64,000 bases of DNA from Roseovarius sp. MMSF_3350 (GTDB lineage Bacteria; Pseudomonadota; Alphaproteobacteria; Rhodobacterales; Rhodobacteraceae): contig NZ_JASHIZ010000001.1 of assembly GCF_030733425.1 (NCBI RefSeq), positions 248,001-312,000 on the forward strand, in the 5' to 3' direction. The notes under the pieces were generated by a model. It did no database searches. It was not told the origin of the DNA and was given only the letters and a program-made list of their open reading frames with translations. The translations under genes were made by a program, and so were the position numbers. Below, piece by piece: positions 9,382 through 17,347 of the stretch (its first letter is position 1; each line of letters begins with the position of its first letter).

Positions 9382-9506
9382 TCGACGAAACCGATGTCCC
9401 GCGGGATGGTCAGCCATACGCGCGGATGTCCCAGGGCCGCTTCGCCGCCATCACAGGCCACGCGGTAGCTGTCGACGATGCGGGTTTCGGGGGCTTGGGT
9501 CACCAT
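9327..9506 (-). CDS. Zinc-finger (zf-CHCC) protein, NDUFS6-like
   Basis: A 59-aa protein with the CHCC zinc ligand set: Cys in VACDGG, His in LGHPRVWL, and CPYC near the C-terminus. This family is homologous to the accessory complex I subunit NDUFS6 (13 kDa) and is near-universal in alphaproteobacteria. I chose ATG 9506 because AAAGGA lies about 8 nt upstream and the N-terminus then matches relatives; an upstream TTG (9530) is possible. It is divergent from the ABC ATPase gene at 9580. Confidence 0.88.
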   Translation of the reverse strand: MVTQAPETRIVDSYRVACDGGEAALGHPRVWLTIPRDIGFVECPYCDAKLVHRDFEGKV

Positions 9507-9579
9507 TGACGGCGTTCCTTTTGGCTGCAAGTAGGTCCGGGGAGACTATAGCCGAGATATCCTGGGGACAAGAGCCGCC

Positions 9580-10509
9580 ATGCCGACAAATGCAATCGAA
9601 GTGAGAGGCCTGGAGAAGGTCTATGGCGGTGGCAGGCACGGCATGTCCAAACCGGCGCTGACGGGGGTGGATCTTGACGTGCCCAAGGGGTCGGTCTTTG
9701 GCCTGCTGGGGCCCAATGGTGCGGGCAAATCGACGCTGATCAACATCCTGGCCGGGCTGGTGACCAAGACCAAGGGGCAGGTGAAGATCTGGGGCTTCGA
9801 CCAGGACGTGAACCCGCGGCAGAGCCGGGCGTCGATCGGCGTGATGCCGCAGGAGTTGAACCTGGATCCGTTCTTTGCGCCGCGCGCGGCGCTTGAGGTT
9901 CAGGCGGGCCTTTACGGCGTGCCCAAGAAGGACCGGCGCAGTGACGAGATACTGGAACTGGTGGGGCTGAGCGACAAGGCCGAGGCCTATGCGCGGACGC
10001 TGTCGGGGGGGATGCGGCGGCGGCTGCTGTTGGCCAAGGCGTTGGTGCATCACCCGCATATCCTGGTGCTGGACGAGCCGACGGCTGGCGTGGATATCGA
10101 GCTGCGTCAGATGCTGTGGCAGAACGTGCGCAAGCTGAACGAACAGGGGATGACGATCATCCTGACCACGCATTACCTGGAGGAAGCCGAGGAGATGTGC
10201 GACGAGATCGCCATCATCAACGAAGGCGCGGTCGTGGCACGGGACAGTACGGCGCATCTGCTGCGCCAGATGGACCGCCGGACGATGGTGATCGAGCCCG
10301 AGGCCGACCCGGTGGCGCTGCCCGAGGGCGATGGGCTGACGGTGGAGACGCGGCCCGGCGGGCAGGTGGCGATCAGCTATCGCTCGACCAAGATGTCGGC
10401 CGAGGCGGTGCTGGAGGCGGTGCGGGCCTCGGGGATGCGCATCCGGGACGTGCGGACCGAGCAGGCGGACCTGGAAGAGGTGTTTTTGGAACTCACGCGA
10501 TCGCGCTAG
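9580..10509 (+). CDS. ABC transporter ATP-binding protein (ABC-2/YadG type)
   Basis: A 309-aa ATPase. Walker A is GPNGAGKST (about 48-56), the signature is TLSGGMRRRL, Walker B is ILVLDEPTAGVD, and the H-loop is TTHYLEEAEEMCDE. The C-terminal 70 residues form the regulatory extension seen in ABC-2 type exporters. YadG-like proteins normally pair with a YadH-like permease encoded next door, but no permease gene is adjacent here: the next gene runs convergently 4 bp away. The substrate cannot be inferred. Confidence 0.88.
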   Translation: MPTNAIEVRGLEKVYGGGRHGMSKPALTGVDLDVPKGSVFGLLGPNGAGKSTLINILAGLVTKTKGQVKIWGFDQDVNPRQSRASIGVMPQELNLDPFFAPRAALEVQAGLYGVPKKDRRSDEILELVGLSDKAEAYARTLSGGMRRRLLLAKALVHHPHILVLDEPTAGVDIELRQMLWQNVRKLNEQGMTIILTTHYLEEAEEMCDEIAIINEGAVVARDSTAHLLRQMDRRTMVIEPEADPVALPEGDGLTVETRPGGQVAISYRSTKMSAEAVLEAVRASGMRIRDVRTEQADLEEVFLELTRSR

Positions 10510-10513
10510 GCGC

Positions 10514-11344
10514 CTATTTGTCCGAAAGCCGTTTCTCGATGGCGCGCAAGCGTTGCAGCACCTCTTCGCGGTAGTCGTCGGTACGCTCGTTGGCCTCGAG
10601 GTTGTGGGCGTCCTGCATCGAGTTCACGATGAGACCGACGACGAGGTTTACCACGGCGAATGTCGTGACGAGGATGAAGGGCACGAAGAACATCCACGCG
10701 TAGGGATAGACCTCCATCACCGGGCGGACGATGCCCATGGACCACGATTCCAGCGTCATGATCTGAAACAGGGAATAGCCCGAGCGGCCGATGGTGCCGA
10801 ACCACTGGTCAAAGAGCGCGGCCTCTTCGGGCGTGCAAGCCGGGCAGCCGCCTCCGAACAGCTTGGTCGCCATGACCGAGCCGATGTAGAACAGGATGCC
10901 CATCAACAGAAAGACCGACCCCATGCCGGGCAGGGCGTTCATCAGCCCCTCGACCACGCGGCGCAGGGACGGCGTGACCGACAATATCCGCAGCAGCCGC
11001 AGGATACGCAGGGCGCGCAGAACCGACAGTCCCTGCGCGGCTGGAATGAGCGAGATGCCAACGATCACGAAGTCGAAGACGCTCCAGCCGTTGCGGAAGA
11101 AGGCGGCTCCGCGGGCAAAGAGCTTCAGCCCAATCTCGACCACGAAGATCGCGAGGCACACCTTGTCGAGCATGACGATCAGCGGGCCGGCGGCCTGCAT
11201 CGCCCGGTCTGACGTTTCCAGACCCAGAACCGCGGCGTTGAAGAGGATCACCCCGAGGATGAAATTCTGGAAGCTCTTCCGGCTGACGAGGGCTTCGACT
11301 CGGGCGCGCAGGGATCGCGATTGGGTCTGGGTGGACTGGCTCAT
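10514..11344 (-). CDS. Voltage-gated sodium channel (NavBac family)
   Basis: A 276-aa single-repeat six-TM channel. S4 carries arginines every third residue (LRALRILRLLRILSV). The pore loop has the canonical bacterial sodium filter TLESWSM at about residues 197-203 (bases 10736-10756). S6 (FVVPFILVTTFAVVNLVVGL-like) is followed by a C-terminal neck and coiled coil. A CPAC pair sits in the pore turret. I chose ATG 11344 (MSQSTQTQ); the frame stays open upstream to 11431 without a better site. Homotetramers of this family conduct Na+; in marine bacteria roles in motility or pH and Na+ homeostasis have been proposed. Confidence 0.93.
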   Translation of the reverse strand: MSQSTQTQSRSLRARVEALVSRKSFQNFILGVILFNAAVLGLETSDRAMQAAGPLIVMLDKVCLAIFVVEIGLKLFARGAAFFRNGWSVFDFVIVGISLIPAAQGLSVLRALRILRLLRILSVTPSLRRVVEGLMNALPGMGSVFLLMGILFYIGSVMATKLFGGGCPACTPEEAALFDQWFGTIGRSGYSLFQIMTLESWSMGIVRPVMEVYPYAWMFFVPFILVTTFAVVNLVVGLIVNSMQDAHNLEANERTDDYREEVLQRLRAIEKRLSDK

Positions 11345-11393
11345 GGCGCTGGATATGGAGCAGGGCGCAGTCGGGCGCAAGATGCGTCCGAGG

Positions 11394-11780
11394 TCAGTTT
11401 TCGGCCTTGGCCAGCATCCGCCCGAGACCACGACCGCCCAGGATGTGAAGGTGGTAATGCGGCACTTCCTGCACGCCGGCCTCGCCCGCGTTGGAGATGG
11501 TGCGGTAGCCCGGTTTCCCGTCGCCCGGCGAGACGCCGGTCATGGCACAGACCTGCGCGGTGACGCGCATGAAATCGACCAGTTCGGCCTCGGACGCCTC
11601 GGCGGCGAAATGATCGTGGCAGACGTATGGCCCCTTGGGGATCACCAGCACGTGCACCGGGGCCTGCGGCTGGATGTCGTTGAAGGCCAGCGTGTGCTCT
11701 GTCTCCAGCACGGTGTCGTTGGGGATCTCGCCGCGGATGATCTTGGCGAAAATGTTCTGGTCGTCATAGGCAAAGGACAT
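11394..11780 (-). CDS. HIT family (histidine triad) nucleotide-binding protein
   Basis: 128 aa with the HIT fold landmarks HVLVIPKGPYV and the histidine triad HYHLHILGG near residues 107-115. Proteins of this Hint-like size hydrolyse nucleoside phosphoramidates such as AMP-lysine or adenosine phosphoramidate. It lies 11 bp downstream of the GT14 gene on the same strand, so the two may be co-transcribed, though no functional link is obvious. Confidence 0.93.
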   Translation of the reverse strand: MSFAYDDQNIFAKIIRGEIPNDTVLETEHTLAFNDIQPQAPVHVLVIPKGPYVCHDHFAAEASEAELVDFMRVTAQVCAMTGVSPGDGKPGYRTISNAGEAGVQEVPHYHLHILGGRGLGRMLAKAEN

Positions 11781-11791
11781 GATGTTCGGCC

Positions 11792-13369
11792 TCAGTCGGC
11801 ATAAAGGTGATCGGTTCTGGCAATCTCTAGCGCCTTGTCGGGCGCGATATCAAGGAAGCGCGCGATGAGGTGGGCGTTATCCTCGGGATCGCTGGACTGT
11901 TTCATGATGCGGTGATTCTCGAACTCCGCGTCGCGGATTCGGTCGGATTCGAAATTAATGTCGCCGCGGATCGTGGGCAGCAGGCGTTCCAGCGTTTCCT
12001 TGGGGGTCTGGGTTCCGGCCAGCCCGACGCGGCGGGCGTGGCCCACCAGGTAGGCATCGGAAAATTCACACTGGATTTCCAGAAGCTTGGTGGTGGAGCG
12101 GTCGTTGCAGAAATCCTCGAGCAGGTCGATATTGCCGGGGTCCATGCAGACGATCAGGCGGTCGGTTTCGAAGTAATCGAACAGCATCCGCATCAGCGCA
12201 CGGCGGTGGCGGGTGCGTTTGCCCAGCGTCGCCTGGATGCCGCCCAGATCGGGCAGGTGGGTGTTTTCCTCGTTGAAGAGGTACTCGATGGCCGGCACGT
12301 TGGTGACCTGGCGGATCTTGTCGATCATGCGCTTGGCGACGTGCCATTTCTTGCAGATGATGATCATCAATTCGCGTTCGCGGCCCAGCGTGCTTTCTGT
12401 TTCCCAGAAGCGCAGGGCGAAGCGGCGGCCGATGCGGCCCCGGCCGGTGAGGAACTTGAACAGGCTGCGCCCCTCGTCGGAGATGTTGAAGCGGGCGTTT
12501 TCGTCGGCGTAGAGCGCGCCGAGGCGGGTCTTGAGCTCGGTCGCTTCGGGACTGATCTTGCGGGCGAAAAGGGCGTCCTGGCTGAGCAGCAGGTCGTAAT
12601 GATCGTTGTAGAACGTGACGGGCATCCCGTAATCGGTGAACATCAGGAAGGTCAGCGTGCGGGTGCGGATCTCGTTTTCCGGGACGAGATGGCGCACGAG
12701 GGTCTGAAAGAAGGTCTCGTCGGGGATCCAGGTGGTGCGGAAAAAACGCATCACGTCGCGGCGCTTGCGGGTGAAATCGAGAATCCACTCGATGGTGCGG
12801 CGGCGCAGGCACCACCACTGGCTGCCGATCTGGATCTGCAGATCGGCGGGGATCTCACGCGTGAGGCGAAGCTTTCTTTGGAGGTTGAAGGAGGTGTAGA
12901 ACAGCCATTTGTGGGTCCGTTCGTTGAAGAAATGGCGGTAGATCAACCGCTCTTCCTTCATGCCGGTCTTGATCCAGTCTGACGAGAAGTAGTCGAAGCT
13001 TTCGATGTAATCGACATCATGGGCGTCGAGGAAATCGTGGGCATAGCGGGCCGACTTGATCGCGGCGCAGTCGCCGGAGAGCATGTAGAAATGCGTGGCG
13101 CGGGGGAACGCGTCGACCGCGGCCTCGATCGCGTGGAGCGTGGCCTGCACAAGCGACCACTCGCCCCAGCCGCACCTGATCCGCTTACGGGCGAACGAGA
13201 CGTTGGGATTACCCTTCAGCGCCTCGCGGATCTTGCGGTAATGCTCGGGCTGGGCGCGGGCGTCGAAGTGGATCGACATGTAATCGCCGGCGGCCGTCAG
13301 CATGTTGGCCTGTCCGATGATCGCATCGGGGTCCTTGTGGCACAGAAGAATGAAGGCGATCCTGGCCAT
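11792..13369 (-). CDS. GT14-type (core-2/I-branching, xylosyltransferase-like) glycosyltransferase with DUF5928
   Basis: 525 aa. The N-terminal half is a branching-enzyme glycosyltransferase: AFILLCHKDP at the start, SIHFDAR, CGWGEWSLVQATLHAI, FYMLSGDCAAIKS, and GSQWWCLRR with a downstream TTWIPDETFFQTL acidic motif. These are the landmarks of GT14. The C-terminal half (about 290-525) matches DUF5928 as I remember it in roseobacters. No TM segment is seen, so it is probably cytoplasmic. It is divergent from a sulfotransferase at 13520. The likely role is adding GlcNAc or Xyl to a surface glycan; donor and acceptor are unknown. Confidence 0.85.
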   Translation of the reverse strand: MARIAFILLCHKDPDAIIGQANMLTAAGDYMSIHFDARAQPEHYRKIREALKGNPNVSFARKRIRCGWGEWSLVQATLHAIEAAVDAFPRATHFYMLSGDCAAIKSARYAHDFLDAHDVDYIESFDYFSSDWIKTGMKEERLIYRHFFNERTHKWLFYTSFNLQRKLRLTREIPADLQIQIGSQWWCLRRRTIEWILDFTRKRRDVMRFFRTTWIPDETFFQTLVRHLVPENEIRTRTLTFLMFTDYGMPVTFYNDHYDLLLSQDALFARKISPEATELKTRLGALYADENARFNISDEGRSLFKFLTGRGRIGRRFALRFWETESTLGRERELMIIICKKWHVAKRMIDKIRQVTNVPAIEYLFNEENTHLPDLGGIQATLGKRTRHRRALMRMLFDYFETDRLIVCMDPGNIDLLEDFCNDRSTTKLLEIQCEFSDAYLVGHARRVGLAGTQTPKETLERLLPTIRGDINFESDRIRDAEFENHRIMKQSSDPEDNAHLIARFLDIAPDKALEIARTDHLYAD

Positions 13370-13446
13370 GGGCGAAGCGATTGACCTGCTCTTTCGTCGA
13401 TTGCTTATAGTGATAGAGATGAACAGCCGTTGAATAAACAGGCTTT

Positions 13447-13497
13447 CTTTGGTTTTTTTAACGGGTTAAATACGAATTGACCCGAGAAAAACCAAAG
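13447..13497. promoter_or_regulatory. Long inverted repeat in the GT14/sulfotransferase intergenic region
   Basis: CTTTGGTTTTT (13447-13457) is the exact complement of AAAAACCAAAG (13487-13497). Nested inside, CGGGT (13462-13466) pairs with ACCCG (13480-13484), leaving a small asymmetric bulge and a 13-nt loop. It ends 22 bp before the sulfotransferase ATG in a 150-bp AT-rich gap between divergent genes. It could be an operator, a 5'-UTR structure, or both. Confidence 0.6.
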
Positions 13498-13519
13498 CGA
13501 CGGGCATGGAGGCAGGTAA

Positions 13520-14338
13520 ATGGGCTTTCCCGGTACATGGATGACGGAAAGCGAGAGCATGGTCTATCGCGTGGTGCCGAAATGCGCCTGCTCGACCATC
13601 GGGCAGATCATGTATTTTTCCGACCACGGGGAGTTCTTCGACGGCGATATCCACGACGCGACCGACGGGTTGCACAAGTGGGCCCGCGACGAGAGTCAGC
13701 CGCTGATCAAGGCCAATGTGCGCACCCACACATCCTATGCGTTTACCTGCGTGCGCAACCCCTATACCCGCATCCTGTCGTCGTTCTTCGACAAGATCTG
13801 CGGCATCCAGCGCAACGGCAAACGGTATCGCGGCAAGCTGGTGCCGCTGTTGATCCAGAAATACGGCATCGAGGTGGGCGGCGAGGATGGAAAGCAGGAG
13901 TTCGACCAGATCAAGAGCTTCCGGCGGTTCCTGCTGTTCGCGCGCGACACCATTCGCTGGAAACGGCCGATGGAGCCGGACATCCACTGGTCGTCGATGT
14001 CGGGGCACGTGTCGACCTTTATCGTGAATGGCGGCACCTATGACAAGATCTTCTGGACGGAAGAGTTCAACGCCGGGATGGCGGATGTCCTGAAGGCGAC
14101 CAAGACGCCGAAAGAGGTGGACCTGAAAAAGATCCCGCGTTTCAACGAGAGCGAGGGGCACGGGCCGAAACGGGCGCACCCGGTCGAGGATTATTTCGAC
14201 GACCTGTCGATGCACCTGGTGAAAGAGATCTATCACCGGGATTTCGAGCTGTTCAAATACGATTTCGACGATCCGTCGAACAAGATGCCCATCGGTGAGA
14301 TCGACCTGGACGAGGTGCACGCCAAGCTGGGCGAGTAG
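13520..14338 (+). CDS. Sulfotransferase family 2 (carbohydrate sulfotransferase-like)
   Basis: 272 aa with the two PAPS-binding elements of carbohydrate sulfotransferases: the 5'-phosphosulfate loop in VVPKCACSTIGQ (residues about 18-29) and the 3'-phosphate element in FTCVRNPYTRILSSFFDK (about 76-93). This arrangement is that of the HNK-1/chondroitin type (PF03567). There is no signal peptide. The start is ATG 13520 with GGAGG about 8 nt upstream. Its divergent neighbour is a GT14 enzyme, so the pair probably makes a sulfated glycan. The acceptor is unknown. Confidence 0.85.
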   Translation: MGFPGTWMTESESMVYRVVPKCACSTIGQIMYFSDHGEFFDGDIHDATDGLHKWARDESQPLIKANVRTHTSYAFTCVRNPYTRILSSFFDKICGIQRNGKRYRGKLVPLLIQKYGIEVGGEDGKQEFDQIKSFRRFLLFARDTIRWKRPMEPDIHWSSMSGHVSTFIVNGGTYDKIFWTEEFNAGMADVLKATKTPKEVDLKKIPRFNESEGHGPKRAHPVEDYFDDLSMHLVKEIYHRDFELFKYDFDDPSNKMPIGEIDLDEVHAKLGE

Positions 14339-14343
14339 GCGGA

Positions 14344-14360
14344 GTGCGCGGTCCGCGCAC
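14344..14360 (+). terminator. Hairpin after the sulfotransferase gene
   Basis: GTGCGC-GGTCC-GCGCAC begins 6 bp after the sulfotransferase stop. A loosely T-rich stretch follows. It is a probable terminator. The remaining 14361-14543 holds no gene I can support. Confidence 0.5.
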
Positions 14361-14543
14361 GCTGTCTTGTCTCGTCGTCGTGCCTCCTCCTCGGGCGTTT
14401 GGCGGCGTGACGCTTCCTCCGGCCGTCAAAGAGATGACGAGCCCGAAGATTCAGATACACGGATGGCCGACGCCGGCCTTTCCTACGGCCGCGTGACGAT
14501 TGCGCTGTCCGTCGGGACCGCAGCGGAAAATCTCATTTTCCGA

Positions 14544-14568
14544 GCCATTTTCTTAGAAAGAAAATGGC
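14544..14568 (-). terminator. Hairpin after the PfkB kinase gene
   Basis: GCCATTTTC and GAAAATGGC pair around a 7-nt loop, starting 6 bp past the kinase stop on the minus strand. AT-rich arms but no clear T-tract. Confidence 0.45.
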
Positions 14569-14573
14569 CCCGG

Positions 14574-15560
14574 TCAGATCAGCCCTTCTGCTTTGAAGAG
14601 CGCCTTTACATCGGCGTCGGGCCGCGCGCCATAATGACTGATCACTTCGGCCCCGGCGATGCACCCCATGCGGCCCGCCACGTCCAGCGAGGCGCCGGTG
14701 GCCAGCCCGTAGAGGAACCCGGCGGCGAACTGGTCGCCGGCGCCGGTGGTGTCAACGGGTGTGACCTCATCGACGGGGACTGTCACGCTCTCTTCGCCCC
14801 TGACGATCACCACGTCATGGCCCGAGCGGGTGCAGACGATCAGGCCGCTTTCGGCCGCGGCCTGTTCCAGCGCGGCACCGAGGTCTTCGGTCTCATAGAG
14901 CGCACACCATTCGTGCTCGTTGCCGATGACATAGTCGAGCTCGGTCACCAGCCTGCGGAAATCGGCGCGGTGCCGGTCGACGCAGAACGGGTCCGACAGG
15001 GTGATGCCGGCCATGCCCCCCGCCTCGCGGCAGGCGCGGGCGGCGGCGAGGAAGGCCGCCTTGCCCTTGTCCTTGTCGAAGAGATAGCCCTCGAGAAAAA
15101 GCAGGCCGGCGCCGCCGGCGACCGTATCGTCCACGTCGTCGGGGCCAAGTTCGGTCGAGATGCCGAGATAGGTGTTCATCGACCGCTCGCCATCGGGCGA
15201 CACGAAGATCATCGAGCGTGACGTGGGCAGTTCGCCGTTGCTGGCGGGCGCGTTGACGAAATCGGCACCGGCATCCGCCATTTCGCGGGCGTAGTCATGG
15301 CCCAGCGCATCGTCCGAGACCCGGCCGATGAAGGCGGTCGAAAGACCCAGCGCCCCCAGCCCCGCGATGGTGTTGGCGACCGAGCCGCCCGCCATCTGAG
15401 TGCGGTTCTGCATGTTCTCGTACAGGTGTTCGGCCCGATCCTGTTCGATCAGCTGCATGATGCCTTTCTCGATGCCCATGCGGGACAGGAAGGCGTCGTC
15501 GGCTTGCGAGATCACGTCGACGACGGCGTTGCCGATGCCGACGGCCTGGTATTTGGTCAA
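14574..15560 (-). CDS. PfkB-family carbohydrate/nucleoside kinase (adenosine kinase-like)
   Basis: 328 aa. The N-terminal VGIGNAVVDVISQADDAF and GGSVANT motifs, and the C-terminal catalytic PVDTTGAGDQFAAGFLYGL, define the ribokinase/PfkB family. Roseobacter homologues are usually named adenosine kinase. I prefer the TTG at 15560: its TTGA overlaps the nth stop, GAGGAA lies about 9 nt upstream, and MTKYQAVGIGNAV matches the family N-terminus. An ATG at 15584 would add eight residues. It follows nth in a two-gene operon. Substrate specificity (adenosine or another nucleoside/sugar) is inferred only. Confidence 0.85.
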   Translation of the reverse strand: MTKYQAVGIGNAVVDVISQADDAFLSRMGIEKGIMQLIEQDRAEHLYENMQNRTQMAGGSVANTIAGLGALGLSTAFIGRVSDDALGHDYAREMADAGADFVNAPASNGELPTSRSMIFVSPDGERSMNTYLGISTELGPDDVDDTVAGGAGLLFLEGYLFDKDKGKAAFLAAARACREAGGMAGITLSDPFCVDRHRADFRRLVTELDYVIGNEHEWCALYETEDLGAALEQAAAESGLIVCTRSGHDVVIVRGEESVTVPVDEVTPVDTTGAGDQFAAGFLYGLATGASLDVAGRMGCIAGAEVISHYGARPDADVKALFKAEGLI

Positions 15561-16201
15561 AGTCTTTTTTCCTCGAATTGGCACAGGTCACGGATGATAC
15601 AGGTCTGGCACATCGGGGCGCGGGCCTTGCAGTGGTAGCGACCGTGCAGGATGAGCCAGTGGTGGGCGTGCTGCTGGAAATCCACCGGCACGTTGTCCTC
15701 GATGGCACGTTCGACGGCGTCCACGTCCTTGCCAGGGGCGATCCCCGTGCGGTTGCCGACGCGGAAGATGTGGGTATCGACCGCTTGCGCGGGATAGCTC
15801 CACCACATGTTCAGTACCACGTTGGCGGTCTTGCGTCCGACGCCCGGCAGCGATTGGAGGGCGGCGCGGGAGTTGGGCACCTCGCCGTCGAACTTGTCGA
15901 TCAGCATGCGCGACAGTTTCATCACGTTCTTGGCCTTGTTGCGGTAAAGGCCGATCGTCTTGATGTGCTCGATCAGCTCTTCCTCGCCGAGATCCAGCAT
16001 CTTTTCCGGGGTGTCGGCGATCTTGAAGAGCTCGCGCGTGGCGCGGTTTACCCCGGCATCGGTCGCCTGCGCCGAAAGGGCCACGGCGACCAGAAGCGTA
16101 TAGGCGTTCACGTGGTCGAGTTCGCCCTTGGGTTCGGCGGAGGCGGCCTGAAACCGGGTGAATATCTCGCGGATTGTCTGGTAGTCGAGTTGCTTGGCCA
16201 T
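15557..16201 (-). CDS. nth: Endonuclease III
   Basis: 214 aa. The helix-hairpin-helix is LPGVGRKTANVVLN with the catalytic Lys, the catalytic Asp is in AVDTHIFRVGNRTG, and the [4Fe-4S] Cys ladder is C-x6-C-x2-C-x5-C at the C-terminus (CKARAPMCQTCIIRDLC). It removes oxidised pyrimidines in base excision repair. ATG 16201 (MAKQLDYQ) is the family start; the frame is open further up to 16282. It is divergent from an alkyl-DNA repair gene at 16299, so two repair genes share the intergenic region. Confidence 0.96.
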   Translation of the reverse strand: MAKQLDYQTIREIFTRFQAASAEPKGELDHVNAYTLLVAVALSAQATDAGVNRATRELFKIADTPEKMLDLGEEELIEHIKTIGLYRNKAKNVMKLSRMLIDKFDGEVPNSRAALQSLPGVGRKTANVVLNMWWSYPAQAVDTHIFRVGNRTGIAPGKDVDAVERAIEDNVPVDFQQHAHHWLILHGRYHCKARAPMCQTCIIRDLCQFEEKRL

Positions 16202-16298
16202 GACAGTCCTTGTGCCCGCTTTGGTGCGGATGCGCAACATTCGGGTCGCGGTGATCGGGGCGTGCGCGTACATTCCCTGCATCGAATGGAGACGTCAC

Positions 16299-17162
16299 AT
16301 GACTGCCGGGATCAACACCGAAATCCGCGACGGGTATCATTTCAACGTCATGCGCAGGGCGATCGACCTGATCGACGCGGGCGGGCCCGGTGTGCGCCTG
16401 TCGGATCTGGCCGGCGAGATGAACATGAGCCCGGCGCATTTCCAGCGCCTCTTTACGCAATGGGTGGGCGTCAGCCCGAAGCGGTATCAGCAATACCTGG
16501 CGCTGGGCCAGGCCAAGGACCTGCTGGCCGAGCGGTTCACCACGCTGGATACCGCGCATGAGCTAGGTCTGTCGGGGTCGGGGCGGCTGCACGACCTTTT
16601 CCTGCGGTGGGAAGCGATGAGCCCCGGCGAGTTCGCGCGGCGGGGTGCGGGGATGAAGATCTTCTGGGGGTGGTTCGACAGCCCGTTCGGCCTGGCACTG
16701 GTGATGGGCACAGAAAAAGGCATCTGCGGGATCGGGTTCGCCAGCGAGACCGGCGAAGAGGCGGCGATGGAGGACTTGATCTCTCGTTGGCCCAACGCCG
16801 ACTTCGTCGAGGACCCGATGATGTTGCGCCCTTGGGTGTTGCAAGCCTTCGGCGCGGGCGATCAACAGGGCGAGAAAGTGCCGCTTTACATGATCGGTGC
16901 GCCCTTTCAGATCAAGGTGTGGGAGGCGCTGATGCAGATCCCCTCGGGCCATGTGACGACCTATTCGGAAATCGCGCAGTCCATCGGCAATCCGCGGGCC
17001 GTACGCGCCGTTGGCACGGCGGTGGGGCGCAACCCGGTCAGTTTCCTGATCCCGTGCCACAGGGCGCTGCGCAAATCGGGCGGACTTGGCGGGTACCACT
17101 GGGGCCTGCCGGTGAAACGGGCGATCCTGGCGTGGGAAAGTGCGCGGGCCGAGGCGGGGTGA
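16299..17162 (+). CDS. AraC-type HTH / O6-methylguanine-DNA methyltransferase fusion (Ada-like, lacking AdaA Cys domain)
   Basis: 287 aa. Residues about 10-110 are an AraC helix-turn-helix pair (VRLSDLAGEMNMSPAHFQRL). The C-terminal half is an MGMT domain with FLIPCHRALR, the alkyl-acceptor Cys, and the VTTYSEIAQSIGNPRAVRAV DNA-binding helix. The N-terminal four-Cys methylphosphotriester domain of E. coli Ada is absent, so it cannot sense phosphotriesters that way. The start is ATG 16299 with GGAG 7-8 nt upstream. It repairs O6-alkylguanine and may regulate alkylation-response genes. Divergent from nth. Confidence 0.93.
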   Translation: MTAGINTEIRDGYHFNVMRRAIDLIDAGGPGVRLSDLAGEMNMSPAHFQRLFTQWVGVSPKRYQQYLALGQAKDLLAERFTTLDTAHELGLSGSGRLHDLFLRWEAMSPGEFARRGAGMKIFWGWFDSPFGLALVMGTEKGICGIGFASETGEEAAMEDLISRWPNADFVEDPMMLRPWVLQAFGAGDQQGEKVPLYMIGAPFQIKVWEALMQIPSGHVTTYSEIAQSIGNPRAVRAVGTAVGRNPVSFLIPCHRALRKSGGLGGYHWGLPVKRAILAWESARAEAG

Positions 17163-17347
17163 GCCCCTTTTTGGCGCAGAGAATGGGCCAGAATGTGCAT
17201 TTCCTGACGGCCCCGTGGCGGTCGGCCTGACGGTTTTGCGCGGATCATCGCCGGTTTCCCCGCAGAAATCGCTTGGGCCTTGGACACAAATTGCTTAGAA
17301 TCATCTTCAGACCCGGCAAACGGGCATTTGAAACATGAGGCATCAGG

